From contig CABJBF010000003.1 in NCBI GenBank assembly GCA_902363805.1, positions 76,564-140,563 on the forward strand: a stretch of DNA of 64,000 nucleotides, in the 5' to 3' direction. Below are positions 41,943 to 52,038 of this stretch, one piece after another. The notes beneath the pieces were generated by a model, which worked only from the letters and a program-made list of their open reading frames with translations, did no database searches and was not told the origin of the DNA. The DNA is from Eubacteriaceae bacterium (GTDB lineage Bacteria; Bacillota; Clostridia; Lachnospirales; Lachnospiraceae). A program made the translations under genes and the position numbers. Positions within the stretch are counted from its first letter, which is position 1. Every line of letters begins with the position of its first letter.

Positions 41943-44027
41943 CTATTTTACTTCCTCTTTTTTCTTCAAATCTGTAACATATCCACATGTCGCGTCTGCG
42001 CATACCAACTTGTTTCCTTTTTCAAGCATATATCCACCGCACTCAGGACATTTTTCTGTAGAAGGTTTCTGCCATGACATAAAATCACATTCAGGATTGT
42101 CGATACATCCATAGTATCTTCTTCCCTTCTGTGTTTTTTTAAGAATAATTTCCTTTCCACATTTAGGACAAGGGATTCCTGTCTTTTCAAGATATGATTT
42201 TGTATTTCTACACTCTGGAAATCCCGGACATGCAAGGAACTTACCGTGCGGTCCGTATTTGATAACCATTCTTCTTCCACATTCTTCGCATATTTCATCT
42301 GATTCTTCATCAGCAATTGTAATCTTTTCTAATTTCTTTTCAGCACTCTTTACAGCGGCATCTAAATCAGGATAGAAGTTTCTTATAACTGTCTTCCATT
42401 CTACTTTTCCTTCTTCCACCATATCTAAAAGTGATTCAACATTTGCAGTAAAGTTCAAATCTACAATTGCGCTAAATGCTGTCTTCATTACATTGTTAAC
42501 CGCTTCTCCAAGTTCTGTTACATAAAGATTCTTCTTTTCCTTTGTAACATATCTTCTTGCAATAATTGTTGTAATTGTTGGAGCATAAGTACTTGGACGT
42601 CCAATTCCCTGTTCTTCTAGTGCCTTAACAAGTACAGCTTCTGTAAAATGAGCAGGTGGCTGTGTAAAATGTTGATTTTCATTAAATTCAACTAATGACA
42701 ATTCTGATTCTTTTGTAAGTTTTGCAATTACATTATCCGTTGTTACTTTTTCGCTGTCACTATCTGTATAAACCTGCATAAATCCCTGGAAGTTAAGCTT
42801 TGAAGTTGAAGCATTAAAAATGTATTTGTCTGCTGCAACTTTTACTGATGTAGTCTCATATACGGCACTTGCCATTCTACTTGCTACAAATCTCTTCCAT
42901 ATTAACTGATACAATCTGAATAAGTCTCTGCTAAGCTGTTCTTTAACCTCAGCAGGTGTAATATTTACATCTGTAGGTCTTATTGCCTCATGAGCATCCT
43001 GTATCTTTTTATTAGATTTACCTGTATTAACTTCTTTTGTTATATTTTCAGCACCATATGTCTTGTCTATAAATTCTCTAACCTGAGTTTCTGCTGTATC
43101 TGAAATTCTTGTAGAATCAGTACGAAGGTAAGTAATCAAACCTATTGTTCCTCTTCCCTTAATATCCACACCTTCATACAACTGCTGTGCAAGTCTCATG
43201 GTTTTTTGAGTTGAAAAATTCAAAGTTTTTGAAGCTTCCTGCTGCAATGTACTTGTTATGAAAGGAACCGGACTCTTTCTTGAACGGCTTCCCTTCTTTA
43301 CATCCTTTACTGTAAATTCAGCATTCTGCAATTCTTTCACAATACCATCAAGCTGTTCTTTTCCGCTAATTTCCATTTTTCCATTTCTATCTCCGTAAAA
43401 TTCAACTGTTAATGGTTTCTTTTCACCTTTTACATTTAAAGTTGCATTCATATCCCAATATTCTTTAGGTATAAATGAATTTATTTCTTCTTCTCTGTCA
43501 CATAACATACGAAGTGCAACAGACTGAACTCTACCTGCACTTAATCCTCTTTTTATCTTAGCCCATAATAGCGGACTAATCATATATCCTACCATTCTGT
43601 CTAAAACTCTTCTTGCCTGCTGTGCGTCAACACGATTCATATCAATATCTCTAGGCTGTTTTAAAGATGCCTTTACTGCCGGCTTTGTAATTTCATTAAA
43701 TGTTATTCTTGCTGTTTTTTTCATGTCAAGTTTCAATGCTGTTGCCAAATGCCATGAAATTGCCTCTCCTTCACGGTCAGGGTCAGTTGCAAGATATACT
43801 TTATCTGCTTTTTTAACCTGTCTTCTTAATTCTGCAAGTTTTCCACCTTTACCTCTAATGGTTATATATTTTGGTTCATAATCGTGTTCGATATCTATTC
43901 CGAGCGTACTTTTAGGTAAGTCTCTAATATGACCATTTGAAGCTACTACTTCATAATTAGCTCCTAAAAATTTTTTAATTGTTTTAACTTTCGCCGGTGA
44001 TTCCACTATAACTAAATACTTCGCCAT
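41943..44027 (-). CDS. topA: DNA topoisomerase I
   Basis: 694 residues. Toprim domain at the N-terminus (LVIVESPAKVKTI, DPDREGEAISWHLA with the metal acidic residues), the catalytic-tyrosine segment LITYLRTDSTR, and three C-terminal four-cysteine zinc ribbons (CEECGRRM, CPKCGKEI, CPECGGYM). Relaxes negative supercoils by single-strand passage. Lies downstream of dprA, the common Firmicute order. Confidence 0.97.
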   Translation of the reverse strand: MAKYLVIVESPAKVKTIKKFLGANYEVVASNGHIRDLPKSTLGIDIEHDYEPKYITIRGKGGKLAELRRQVKKADKVYLATDPDREGEAISWHLATALKLDMKKTARITFNEITKPAVKASLKQPRDIDMNRVDAQQARRVLDRMVGYMISPLLWAKIKRGLSAGRVQSVALRMLCDREEEINSFIPKEYWDMNATLNVKGEKKPLTVEFYGDRNGKMEISGKEQLDGIVKELQNAEFTVKDVKKGSRSRKSPVPFITSTLQQEASKTLNFSTQKTMRLAQQLYEGVDIKGRGTIGLITYLRTDSTRISDTAETQVREFIDKTYGAENITKEVNTGKSNKKIQDAHEAIRPTDVNITPAEVKEQLSRDLFRLYQLIWKRFVASRMASAVYETTSVKVAADKYIFNASTSKLNFQGFMQVYTDSDSEKVTTDNVIAKLTKESELSLVEFNENQHFTQPPAHFTEAVLVKALEEQGIGRPSTYAPTITTIIARRYVTKEKKNLYVTELGEAVNNVMKTAFSAIVDLNFTANVESLLDMVEEGKVEWKTVIRNFYPDLDAAVKSAEKKLEKITIADEESDEICEECGRRMVIKYGPHGKFLACPGFPECRNTKSYLEKTGIPCPKCGKEIILKKTQKGRRYYGCIDNPECDFMSWQKPSTEKCPECGGYMLEKGNKLVCADATCGYVTDLKKKEEVK

Positions 44028-44054
44028 AATTACCCCTTTATATTTTTATTTATG

Positions 44055-45146
44055 TCACACTACAACCCTTGCATAATAATTTTCCATTGGTTGTTCTACC
44101 ATTCCATCTAGTTGTAACTGTAACAATATTTCTGATAAACGTTCATATTCAATGCCGGTTTTCTCTATCAATTCTGAGATGTTAATCGGCTGTAAACCTA
44201 ACTCAATATACACCAAGGAAAAATCTTTTTCAAGTAAATTTTCTTGGGACGTTATTTTTGAAGCCCTATTTTTTTCTTCTATATGCAATTCTTCAAGTAT
44301 ATCTTTTGCCGATGTTAATACCCCTGCACCAACCTTTAAAAGCCTATTACAACCGCCACTTAAAGCGTCTCCAACTCTCCCCGGAAGTGCGTAAATATCT
44401 TTGCCCTGTTCTAATGCCCATTCCACAGTTATTAGCGAACCGCTTTTTTCTTTTGCCTCGATTACTGCTACTATATCCGCCAATCCACTTATTATTCTGT
44501 TTCTCTGCGGAAAATGCCAATTAAGAGGTTTGCTTCCCGGTGGATATTCTGAAATTATCCCACCATATTCTATAATATTTTCATAAAGTTCAATATTTTC
44601 TATCGGATACACAATATCAACTCCACATCCAACAATTGCAAAAGTTTTTTCTCCTCCTTCAATTGCTCCTAATTGACTGTATGTATCAATTCCTCTTGCC
44701 ATTCCACTAATTATCTGCACTCCGTTTTCACTCAGTTCTTTAGCTATACTTTTTGCCATATTTCTTCCATAATTACTGCACGCTCTTGCCCCAACCATTG
44801 CAACTGATTTTTTATCATTATCAGGTAGGCTCCCTTTGTAAAAAAGGAAATAAGGCTTATGGTCAAATATCCTTAATTTATCCGGAAATTCGTCATCTTT
44901 AATTGTTACAAATTTTATATTATTCTTCTCTAATTCATCATAAAATCTGTTTTTGTCAAATTCAGTCTTTGCCTTAAGAATTGCCTCAACATCTTTCTTT
45001 GTAATATCTGTCATATTTAGTAATTTTTTCTCACTTGAATGATACAATTCTTCTATTCCATTTACACCTTTTAACAGTCTGTTTAACTTCGTATATTGTA
45101 TATCTTTTACAGTAGAAATCCATGCAAAATAATCTCTTTCTTCCAT
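44055..45146 (-). CDS. dprA: DNA-processing protein DprA
   Basis: 363 residues. Rossmann-like DprA core with VAMVGARACSNYGRN, the GMARGIDTYSQLGA loop, TFAIVGCGVDIVYP, and FPQRNRIISGLADIVAVIEA, then a C-terminal winged-helix (DML1-like). DprA loads RecA onto incoming single-stranded DNA during transformation. Sits between comM-like and topA genes as in many Firmicutes. Confidence 0.96.
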   Translation of the reverse strand: MEERDYFAWISTVKDIQYTKLNRLLKGVNGIEELYHSSEKKLLNMTDITKKDVEAILKAKTEFDKNRFYDELEKNNIKFVTIKDDEFPDKLRIFDHKPYFLFYKGSLPDNDKKSVAMVGARACSNYGRNMAKSIAKELSENGVQIISGMARGIDTYSQLGAIEGGEKTFAIVGCGVDIVYPIENIELYENIIEYGGIISEYPPGSKPLNWHFPQRNRIISGLADIVAVIEAKEKSGSLITVEWALEQGKDIYALPGRVGDALSGGCNRLLKVGAGVLTSAKDILEELHIEEKNRASKITSQENLLEKDFSLVYIELGLQPINISELIEKTGIEYERLSEILLQLQLDGMVEQPMENYYARVVV

Positions 45147-45165
45147 ATATATAGTGTCCCCCTTT

Positions 45166-46692
45166 TTACTTCATCCAAGCCGGAGTTCTAAATGTCAAAG
45201 CCTTTGATATATCGCCCTTTGAAACATTTTTTCTCTCGTCCAAATCTGCTATCGTTCTTGCTACTTTTAATACCTTTCCATACGCCCTCATGCTCAATTT
45301 AAATTTATTAAAAATCTGTTCCATAAGTTCTTCTTCAGGCTTATTTAATTTACAAAATTCTTTAATATTTCTGCCATCTAACTGTCCATTGTAAGACACT
45401 GTTTCATTCTTATATCTTTCCCTTTGAATTTGTGCTGCTGCAATAACCCTTTCTTTCATCTTTTCTGAAGTTTTTTCACTTTTTTTAATATCCTTATACT
45501 CTACTCTGTTTAAATACACACATAAATCAAATCTATCTAATATAGGTCCACTTATTTTTGACAAATACTTATTAACCTCCCTTTGTGTACAGCTACATCT
45601 GTTTCTATCAGGATAATATCCACACTTACACGGATTCATTGATGCTATGAGTATCACATCTGCCGGAAATTCATAGCTTCCACTATTTCTTGAAAGCACA
45701 ATTTTTTTGTCCTCTAACGGTTGCCTTAATGCTTCAATAACATTTCTCGAAAATTCAGGAAATTCGTCTAAATATAATACTCCACCATGAGCAAGGGTAA
45801 CCTGTCCTACTTTTGGTTTCATTCCGCCGCCCGTCATTCCCGTTACCGTTGTAGTATGATGCGGACTGCAAAATGGTCTTTTATCCACTAGTCTTCCATC
45901 TAATTTCCCTGCTATACTATGAATCTTTGATATTTGTATTCTCTCTTCAAATGTCATATCAGGAAGTATTGTAGGAATAGTCCTTGCTATTACAGTTTTT
46001 CCGGCGCCCGGTGGTCCAACCATAAGCATATTGTGTCTTCCTGCTGCTGCAATCATCGCTCCTATTTTTCCCTGCTCCTGTCCGCAAATGTCTGCAAAAT
46101 CATAACTTTCCTCTATTTCTTCCTGAATCTTCTTTTCTTCAAAATTAGCTTTCTGCCTTAATATTTCCTCGCTCAACTCATCAGGATTCATATCTAACAC
46201 ATACACTAATTCTGCAAGATTTTTCACTCCTATTATCTCTATCCCTTCAATGGCTACACACTCTCCATAATTTTCTTCAGGAATGATGCATACTTTAATT
46301 TCCTTTGACACTGCCATTAAAACCATAGGTAATATTCCATTAACCTTTATCACATCTCCATTTAAACTTAATTCTCCCGCAATCATAAATTTACTGACAT
46401 CCTGTTTTACTATATCAAGTGCTTTAAGAATCGACGCAGATATTGGCAAATCAAAATAAGTTCCTGATTTTCTTATATTCGCAGGAGCCAAATTTATCGT
46501 TATTCTTCTTGGCGGAATCATAAATCCCGAATTCTTTATTGCGGTTCTTACCCTCTCTCTTGACTCTTTTATTTCTGACGATAAAAGGCCTACCATATCA
46601 AATGATGGCAAGCCACTACATACATCTGTTTCAACACAAATCGGTAAAACTTCCGTTCCCGTAATTGCACAACAATTAACTTTACTAACCAT
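45166..46692 (-). CDS. comM: YifB/ComM-family Mg-chelatase-like ATPase
   Basis: The start at 46692 (MVSKVNCCAITG) has GGAGGGTAT just upstream; the frame to 46737 is not supported. 508 residues: N-terminal Lon-protease-like domain (SFDMVGLLSSEIKESRERV), Walker A GPPGAGKT, Walker B VLYLDEFPEF, and a C-terminal helicase-type lid. ComM family proteins drive branch migration during natural transformation. Twenty bases upstream of dprA, suggesting one DNA-uptake/processing operon. Confidence 0.94.
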   Translation of the reverse strand: MVSKVNCCAITGTEVLPICVETDVCSGLPSFDMVGLLSSEIKESRERVRTAIKNSGFMIPPRRITINLAPANIRKSGTYFDLPISASILKALDIVKQDVSKFMIAGELSLNGDVIKVNGILPMVLMAVSKEIKVCIIPEENYGECVAIEGIEIIGVKNLAELVYVLDMNPDELSEEILRQKANFEEKKIQEEIEESYDFADICGQEQGKIGAMIAAAGRHNMLMVGPPGAGKTVIARTIPTILPDMTFEERIQISKIHSIAGKLDGRLVDKRPFCSPHHTTTVTGMTGGGMKPKVGQVTLAHGGVLYLDEFPEFSRNVIEALRQPLEDKKIVLSRNSGSYEFPADVILIASMNPCKCGYYPDRNRCSCTQREVNKYLSKISGPILDRFDLCVYLNRVEYKDIKKSEKTSEKMKERVIAAAQIQRERYKNETVSYNGQLDGRNIKEFCKLNKPEEELMEQIFNKFKLSMRAYGKVLKVARTIADLDERKNVSKGDISKALTFRTPAWMK

Positions 46693-46733
46693 ATACCCTC
46701 CAAACATTTCGTTATTATTTAGGTTGTAAGTTA

Positions 46734-47366
46734 TCACATTTTATATGAATAGTCAATTGCCGATTTTATTTTTTCTAATGCTCTCTTTTCAATACGACTT
46801 ACATAGCTCCTTGAAATGTTTAAATCCTTACCAATTATTTTCTGCGTCTCGCTCTCCCTCCCGTTCATTCCATATCGTCTTTCTATTATTTCTCTTTCCC
46901 GTTTGGTCAGTTTATTTTCTACAATATCCCTAATCATTTCTACATTTTCCTGTCTTTCCATATTACTTATTACGTCCTCATTATCTGACTCAACAACATC
47001 TATAAGACATATTGTATTTCCTTCTTTATCTGTTCCTATTGGTTCATTTAGCGATACGTCCCTGCTTCTTTTTTTCTCATTTCTAAACATCATTAGCATT
47101 TCATTTTCAATGCATTTTGCCGCATAGGTTCCTAAACGGTTTCCCTTATTTATATCAAATGAATTTATTGCCTTTATAAGGCCTATTATTCCAATAGAAA
47201 TTAAATCTTCATTATCTCTCTCACCCAAATATTTTTTTGCCACATGTGCAACAAGGCGTAAATTACTCTCTATTAATATATCCTTCGCCAGCTTATCTCC
47301 CTGTGCATATCTTTCCAGATATTTTTTCTCTTCCTTTGGTGTCAAAGGCTCTTTAAATGTCTTCAA
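46734..47366 (-). CDS. sigK: RNA polymerase sigma factor, SigK type
   Basis: A TTG at 47366 preceded by GAGGTG gives MKTFKEPLTPKEEKKYL, the normal SigK start; the ATG-initiated frame from 47408 would add 14 unusual residues. 210 residues with region 2 (AHVAKKYLGERDNEDLISIGIIGLIKA), -10 recognition (YAAKCIENEMLM) and region 4 HTH (IIGKDLNISRSYVSRIEKRAL). SigK drives late mother-cell genes in sporulation. The gene is uninterrupted (no skin element). Suggests a sporulating ancestor. Confidence 0.85.
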   Translation of the reverse strand: MKTFKEPLTPKEEKKYLERYAQGDKLAKDILIESNLRLVAHVAKKYLGERDNEDLISIGIIGLIKAINSFDINKGNRLGTYAAKCIENEMLMMFRNEKKRSRDVSLNEPIGTDKEGNTICLIDVVESDNEDVISNMERQENVEMIRDIVENKLTKREREIIERRYGMNGRESETQKIIGKDLNISRSYVSRIEKRALEKIKSAIDYSYKM

Positions 47367-47443
47367 AAAAAGGCACCTCGTCACATGCTTTATACATTTT
47401 ATGCACAAATCACATAACGGGTGCCTGTCACTTCCTATTTATT

Positions 47444-48679
47444 TTACGCTGTTACAACATCTTTTTTTCTAAGAATATCTCCTAGTTCTAATTCAATTCC
47501 TAAATCAATAAATAACTTCTGTTGTGGATGTGGACAACTTTCCATTTCGTTTCCTTCTTCATCCTGAATTGAAATTACTTTAACTTCAATGTCTCTTCCG
47601 TCTTTTTTCATAACCTCAATTGTATCTCCAACGCAGAATTTATTTTTCTGTGTTATTGTGTATTTATGTTCCCCAACCTTTTCTCCGACAAGTCCAAGAT
47701 AAACATAATTTCTTTCATACACATTTTTATCGTATATCTGTGTTGTTTCATCTGGTTTTCCAAAGAAAAATCCGGTTGTATACTGTCTGAATGTACACTG
47801 TGAAATCAACTCCCTGTACTTATCAAGGTTTGCATAATACTTGTCAGGACTTTCTAAATAATCATCAATTGCCATTCTGTATGTTCTTGCAACCGTACCT
47901 ACATAAAGAGCAGTTTTCATTCTTCCTTCTATTTTAAAACTATCGATTCCGGCATCTATAAGTTCAGGAATATGCTCTATCATGCACAAATCTTTTGAGT
48001 TAAAAATATATGTTCCACGATCATTTTCATAAACAGGCATATACTGTCCTTCTCTTGATTCTTCCATAACAGCATATTTCCATCTGCATGGATGAGTGCA
48101 TGCTCCTTTATTTGCATCACGTCCTGCCATAAAGCTTGACAAAAGGCATCTTCCTGAATAAGAAATACACATTGCTCCATGTACAAATGTTTCAATTTCC
48201 ATATCATCAGGAATATGTTCTCTTATTTCTTTTATCTCCTTCATTGATAATTCCCTTGCGGTTACAACTCTCTTTGCTCCAAGATTATACCAGAAATTAT
48301 ATGTTCCATAATTTGTATTATTAGCCTGAGTGCTGATATGAATTTCAGTATCCGGAAGCATTTCTTTTGCAATAGTAAATATTGCAGGGTCAGCGATTAT
48401 AAGTGCATCCATATTTACTGTTTTTAAATCTTCAAAATAAGCTCTTACAGGCTCTAAATCTGCATTGTGGGCGAGTATATTTGCAGTAACATATACTTTT
48501 ACATTATGTTCATGTGCAAATTTTACACCTTCTCGCATTTCTTCTAATGAAAAGTTCTTCGCTTTTGCTCTAAGTCCAAATACTTCTCCACCAATATATA
48601 CGGCATCCGCCCCATATTTTACTGCTGTTTTTAAAACTTCCAGACTGCTTGCCGGAATTAATAATTCTACATTTCTCAT
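47444..48679 (-). CDS. trhP: Peptidase U32-family tRNA uridine 5-hydroxylase (TrhP-like)
   Basis: 411 residues. U32 family landmarks: LLIPASSLEVLKTAVKYGADAVY, HISTQANNTN, and the cysteine-rich block MCISYSGRCLLSSF with CTHPCRW, which coordinates a 4Fe-4S cluster in this family. TrhP makes 5-hydroxyuridine at tRNA wobble position 34 using prephenate. The adjacent trmR (three bases apart) methylates that product to 5-methoxyuridine, so the two genes form one pathway. Matches B. subtilis yrrM-yrrO order. Confidence 0.88.
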   Translation of the reverse strand: MRNVELLIPASSLEVLKTAVKYGADAVYIGGEVFGLRAKAKNFSLEEMREGVKFAHEHNVKVYVTANILAHNADLEPVRAYFEDLKTVNMDALIIADPAIFTIAKEMLPDTEIHISTQANNTNYGTYNFWYNLGAKRVVTARELSMKEIKEIREHIPDDMEIETFVHGAMCISYSGRCLLSSFMAGRDANKGACTHPCRWKYAVMEESREGQYMPVYENDRGTYIFNSKDLCMIEHIPELIDAGIDSFKIEGRMKTALYVGTVARTYRMAIDDYLESPDKYYANLDKYRELISQCTFRQYTTGFFFGKPDETTQIYDKNVYERNYVYLGLVGEKVGEHKYTITQKNKFCVGDTIEVMKKDGRDIEVKVISIQDEEGNEMESCPHPQQKLFIDLGIELELGDILRKKDVVTA

Positions 48680-48681
48680 AT

Positions 48682-49329
48682 TTATCTCTTCTTTACACTT
48701 ATTGTTATTCCATCTCCAATTGGAACGATGGATGTTTCTAACTGTTCATTGTTCTTTACTTCATACATATATTCCCGCATTCGTTTATGAATTGTTCTGT
48801 CTCTTCTTCTTACAACATATTTAGATTCTATCAAATCACCTTCCTGAAGAACATTGTCAGTAATTAGTACTCCTCCTGTTTTCATTAATCTTAAAACATG
48901 CGGAAGGAAATTAATATACTGAGCCTTTGCCGCATCCATAAATACAAAGTCAAAGCTATCATCTTTTAGTGTAGGCATAATTTCCAACGCATCTCCTTCT
49001 AAAAGAGCAATCACATTTTCTTTTCCTGCTTTTTTTATATTTTCTTTTGCGATAGGAATTCTTTTTTCATAATTTTCTATTGTAGTAATTTTTCCATCTT
49101 CATCTAAACATTCACTAATTAAAATGGCTGAGTACCCAACTGCGGTACCCAGCTCTAATATTCTTTTAGGTTTTTTTATTGCCAGAATAACTCTTAAGAA
49201 ACTTTCCATTTCTTTTCTGATAATCGGCACATTGTCCTTATGAGCCTCTATTTCTATCTGCTCTAAAACCTGACTATTATTTTTTTCCAACGAATGCATG
49301 TATGATACAATTCTTTCATTTACTATCAT
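48682..49329 (-). CDS. trmR: tRNA 5-hydroxyuridine methyltransferase (TrmR)
   Basis: 215 residues of the O-methyltransferase family 3 fold. SAM motif I ILELGTAVGYSAI, ENY acidic residue in TIENYEKR, FDFVFMDAAKAQY with metal-binding Asp, and ITDNVLQEGD. TrmR transfers methyl to the 5-hydroxyl of uridine 34, giving mo5U, which broadens wobble decoding. Coupled to trhP downstream and mltG-like upstream. Confidence 0.88.
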   Translation of the reverse strand: MIVNERIVSYMHSLEKNNSQVLEQIEIEAHKDNVPIIRKEMESFLRVILAIKKPKRILELGTAVGYSAILISECLDEDGKITTIENYEKRIPIAKENIKKAGKENVIALLEGDALEIMPTLKDDSFDFVFMDAAKAQYINFLPHVLRLMKTGGVLITDNVLQEGDLIESKYVVRRRDRTIHKRMREYMYEVKNNEQLETSIVPIGDGITISVKKR

Positions 49330-49340
49330 ATCAACCTCTC

Positions 49341-49733
49341 TTATTCCGTTGTTGTCTCTTCTTCATCAGTTTTACCTTCACTTTTGATAACTTTTAATAT
49401 TTTTTCACCGTTATCAGAAGTATTGAAAGTATATGTTCCTGGCTTTACAACCTTTACTTCATATATAAATGACTCAACCCATAATACTTTATCATCATTT
49501 ATAATTCCGTATTCTTCTAATGTCTTTGCAAAATCTTTTATTGATGTGTTCTTAGTTACTTCAATTGTCATATCCATCCCAGGTGCAGGTGCTGCTCCCT
49601 TGTCTGTGAATAACTGTCTGCCAAATACAAAAGCTGCTGCTGCAAAATAGTAAATGACAACAAACATCACCAAATATTTTAATACTTTACTCATAACTCT
49701 TGCAAAGCCTTCTGATGTTTTTCGCCTAACCAT
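49341..49733 (-). CDS. MltG-like protein lacking the catalytic domain
   Basis: 130 residues: one transmembrane helix (about 18-42) followed by a LysM-like/YceG N-terminal region (TIEVTKNTSIKDFAKTLEEYGII, KPGTYTFNTSDNGEKIL) and an acidic tail. Full MltG (about 330-380 residues) continues with the catalytic YceG domain holding a glutamate; here it is absent. The gene order (before trmR) is that of yrrL/mltG in Bacillus, so it is a natural short form or a decayed gene. A regulatory or structural role is possible. Confidence 0.7.
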   Translation of the reverse strand: MVRRKTSEGFARVMSKVLKYLVMFVVIYYFAAAAFVFGRQLFTDKGAAPAPGMDMTIEVTKNTSIKDFAKTLEEYGIINDDKVLWVESFIYEVKVVKPGTYTFNTSDNGEKILKVIKSEGKTDEEETTTE

Positions 49734-49747
49734 AAGCTCCTCCCGGA

Positions 49748-51409
49748 TTATTCAACTTCCATGATTATTGGAAGAATCATTGGATTTCTCTTCATCTTCT
49801 TCCATAAATATTCACCTAAACTATCTTTTACAACCATTTTAATTTTACCCCAGTCAACTGAGTTTTTACTTAAACAGTTGTCTAATGCTTCTGCCACAAC
49901 TTCCTTTGCTTCGTCAATAAGATTTTCTGACTCTCTTACATATACGAAGCCTCTTGTTACAATATCAGGTCCTGCAAGTAACTGATTTGTATATTTTTGC
50001 AAAGTAAGTACCACAATTATAATTCCGTTTTCAGCAAGATTCTGTCTGTCTCTAAGAACGATGTTACCTACATCACCTACTCCAAGACCATCAACTAATA
50101 CGGAACCTGCAGGGACTTTTCCTGTAATCTTTGCATCATTTTCATCAATACTTAAAACATCCCCTGATTTCATAATAAATACATTTTCTTTAGGAATTCC
50201 TAATTTCTGAACTAACTGTCCATGAACCATTAAATGTCTGTATTCACCATGTACAGGTATTGCATATTTAGGTTTTAACAGAGAATATATTAATTTAATT
50301 TCTTCCTGACACGCATGCCCTGAAACATGTGTATCCTGGAAAATAACCTCTGCCCCCTTCATATATAATTCATTAATTACTTTACTTACAGCTTTTTCAT
50401 TTCCAGGGATAGGTGTTGAACTAAACACAATAGTATCTCCCGGTTTAATACTTACTTTTCTATGAAGTGATGCTGCCATTCTTGAAAGGGCTGCCATTGA
50501 TTCTCCCTGACTTCCTGTTGTAATAAGTACCAACTGGTCATCAGTATAATTTTTCATTTCTTCAATATTAATCAATGTATTATCAGGTATCTTTAAATAT
50601 TCCAATTCTTTTGCAACTGAAATAATATTAACCATACTTCTTCCTTCTACTACAACTTTTCTGTTGTATTTGTCAGCTGAATTGATAATCTGCTGAACTC
50701 TGTCTACATTTGATGCAAATGTAGCAATAATAATTCTTGTCTTAGGATGTTCTGAAAAAATGTGGTCAAATGTTGCACCAACCGTACTTTCTGAAGGTGT
50801 AAATCCAGGTCTTAATACGTTTGTACTGTCACACATAACTGCCAATACGCCTTTTTTTCCTAATTCACTAAATCTTGCTAAATCAATTGCATCACCAAAT
50901 ACAGGTGTATAATCTACCTTAAAGTCACCTGTATGAACAATAACACCAACAGGTGTATGAATGGCAAATGCTGCCGCATCAGCTATACTATGGTTTGTCT
51001 TAATAAATTCAACTCTGAATTTACCTGCATTTATGTTCTGACCATATTTAACTACTTTTCTTTTAACTATATCTTTGATCTGATGTTCTTCAAGCTTTCC
51101 TTCTATAATTCCCATTGTAAGTTTTGTTGCATACAATGGTGCACTGATTTCTTTTAAAACATATGGTAACGCACCAATATGATCTTCATGTCCATGTGTT
51201 ATAAAAAATCCTTTTATCTTGTCCTTATTTTCTCTTAAATAAGTAATGTCCGGTATTACTAAATCTATTCCAAGCATATCATCATCCGGAAATGACAATC
51301 CGCAATCGACTACTATTATGCCATCTTCATATTCAAAAGCTGTCATATTCATTCCAATCTGCTCTAAACCGCCTAATGGAATTATTTTCAACTTTCCAGT
51401 CTCGCTCAT
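49748..51409 (-). CDS. rnjA: Ribonuclease J
   Basis: 553 residues. Metallo-beta-lactamase motif ITHGHEDHIGALPY (HxHxDH), the beta-CASP region (MCDSTNVLRPG, IVEGRSM segment), and PVHGEYRHL with the terminal histidine. RNase J is a 5'-3' exonuclease and endonuclease central to mRNA decay and 16S rRNA maturation in Firmicutes. It is inserted between the DUF1292 and mltG-like genes, a Clostridial variation of the Bacillus order. Confidence 0.95.
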   Translation of the reverse strand: MSETGKLKIIPLGGLEQIGMNMTAFEYEDGIIVVDCGLSFPDDDMLGIDLVIPDITYLRENKDKIKGFFITHGHEDHIGALPYVLKEISAPLYATKLTMGIIEGKLEEHQIKDIVKRKVVKYGQNINAGKFRVEFIKTNHSIADAAAFAIHTPVGVIVHTGDFKVDYTPVFGDAIDLARFSELGKKGVLAVMCDSTNVLRPGFTPSESTVGATFDHIFSEHPKTRIIIATFASNVDRVQQIINSADKYNRKVVVEGRSMVNIISVAKELEYLKIPDNTLINIEEMKNYTDDQLVLITTGSQGESMAALSRMAASLHRKVSIKPGDTIVFSSTPIPGNEKAVSKVINELYMKGAEVIFQDTHVSGHACQEEIKLIYSLLKPKYAIPVHGEYRHLMVHGQLVQKLGIPKENVFIMKSGDVLSIDENDAKITGKVPAGSVLVDGLGVGDVGNIVLRDRQNLAENGIIIVVLTLQKYTNQLLAGPDIVTRGFVYVRESENLIDEAKEVVAEALDNCLSKNSVDWGKIKMVVKDSLGEYLWKKMKRNPMILPIIMEVE

Positions 51410-51447
51410 TAATATTTCCCTCCTATATTTCTCCGTTCATATTCGTA

Positions 51448-51699
51448 TTATACTAAATCTACATCTTCTAATAGTTCTGAAAAAATCTTTCCGATATATC
51501 CTACTTCATCTTCATCTAAAACTACTTCATAAACAGCTTCTTCACTACTATCATCTGATGTGTCCTTAAAAATATATGCTATCTCTTCATCTTCTTTTTC
51601 AACAAGAATATATTTTATATTATTTACTTTTGTTTCTAATAAAACTGTGAATTCTTCATTTTCACCCTGCTCATTTTTGAAAATTATCTTTCCATCCAT
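51448..51699 (-). CDS. DUF1292 family protein (YrzB-like)
   Basis: 83 acidic residues (GKIIFKNEQGENEEFTVL, YILVEKEDEEIAYIF), the conserved short DUF1292 fold whose gene sits between yqgF-like and the next gene in many Firmicutes. No known activity. GGAGGAG upstream of the start. Its context (near yqgF and ireB) is the best evidence for identity with YrzB. Confidence 0.88.
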   Translation of the reverse strand: MDGKIIFKNEQGENEEFTVLLETKVNNIKYILVEKEDEEIAYIFKDTSDDSSEEAVYEVVLDEDEVGYIGKIFSELLEDVDLV

Positions 51700-52038
51700 T
51701 TGACTATATCTCCTCCTGAAAAATATGTAATGCCCCCGCCCTTCGGTCGGCGGCTATTCGTCGGAAACATTTATAGAAAATGAACTTCGTTCATTTTGTT
51801 TCCTCCTATTACTTTTCTATACTAACTTTGGTATCTGCAAAGTACTTAATTAGGCATTTATAATTATTATTTATAATTATAAACATTCCTATCCTTCACG
51901 AAATAATACCTTCATTTTTTAATTAATCTAACTATTTATCTGCGTACATTCCATCAAATTAATGATTTTTTCCTGACAGTTAATAAAAATATCTATACAT
52001 AGTCTGTTATGAAAAGTCATATTCCTACCATATAACTT
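51700..52038. other. Intergenic region with two hairpins and no gene
   Basis: Near 51733-51752 a GC-rich segment (CCGCCCTTCGGTCGGCGG) is self-complementary. At 51768-51794 AAAATGAA pairs with TTCATTTT around CTTCG, framed by GGAAACA and TGTTTCC. These parts resemble pieces of the tandem repeat at 52497-52770 (GAAACATTT, GTTTC). The rest is AT-rich sequence with no credible reading frame. Confidence 0.5.
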
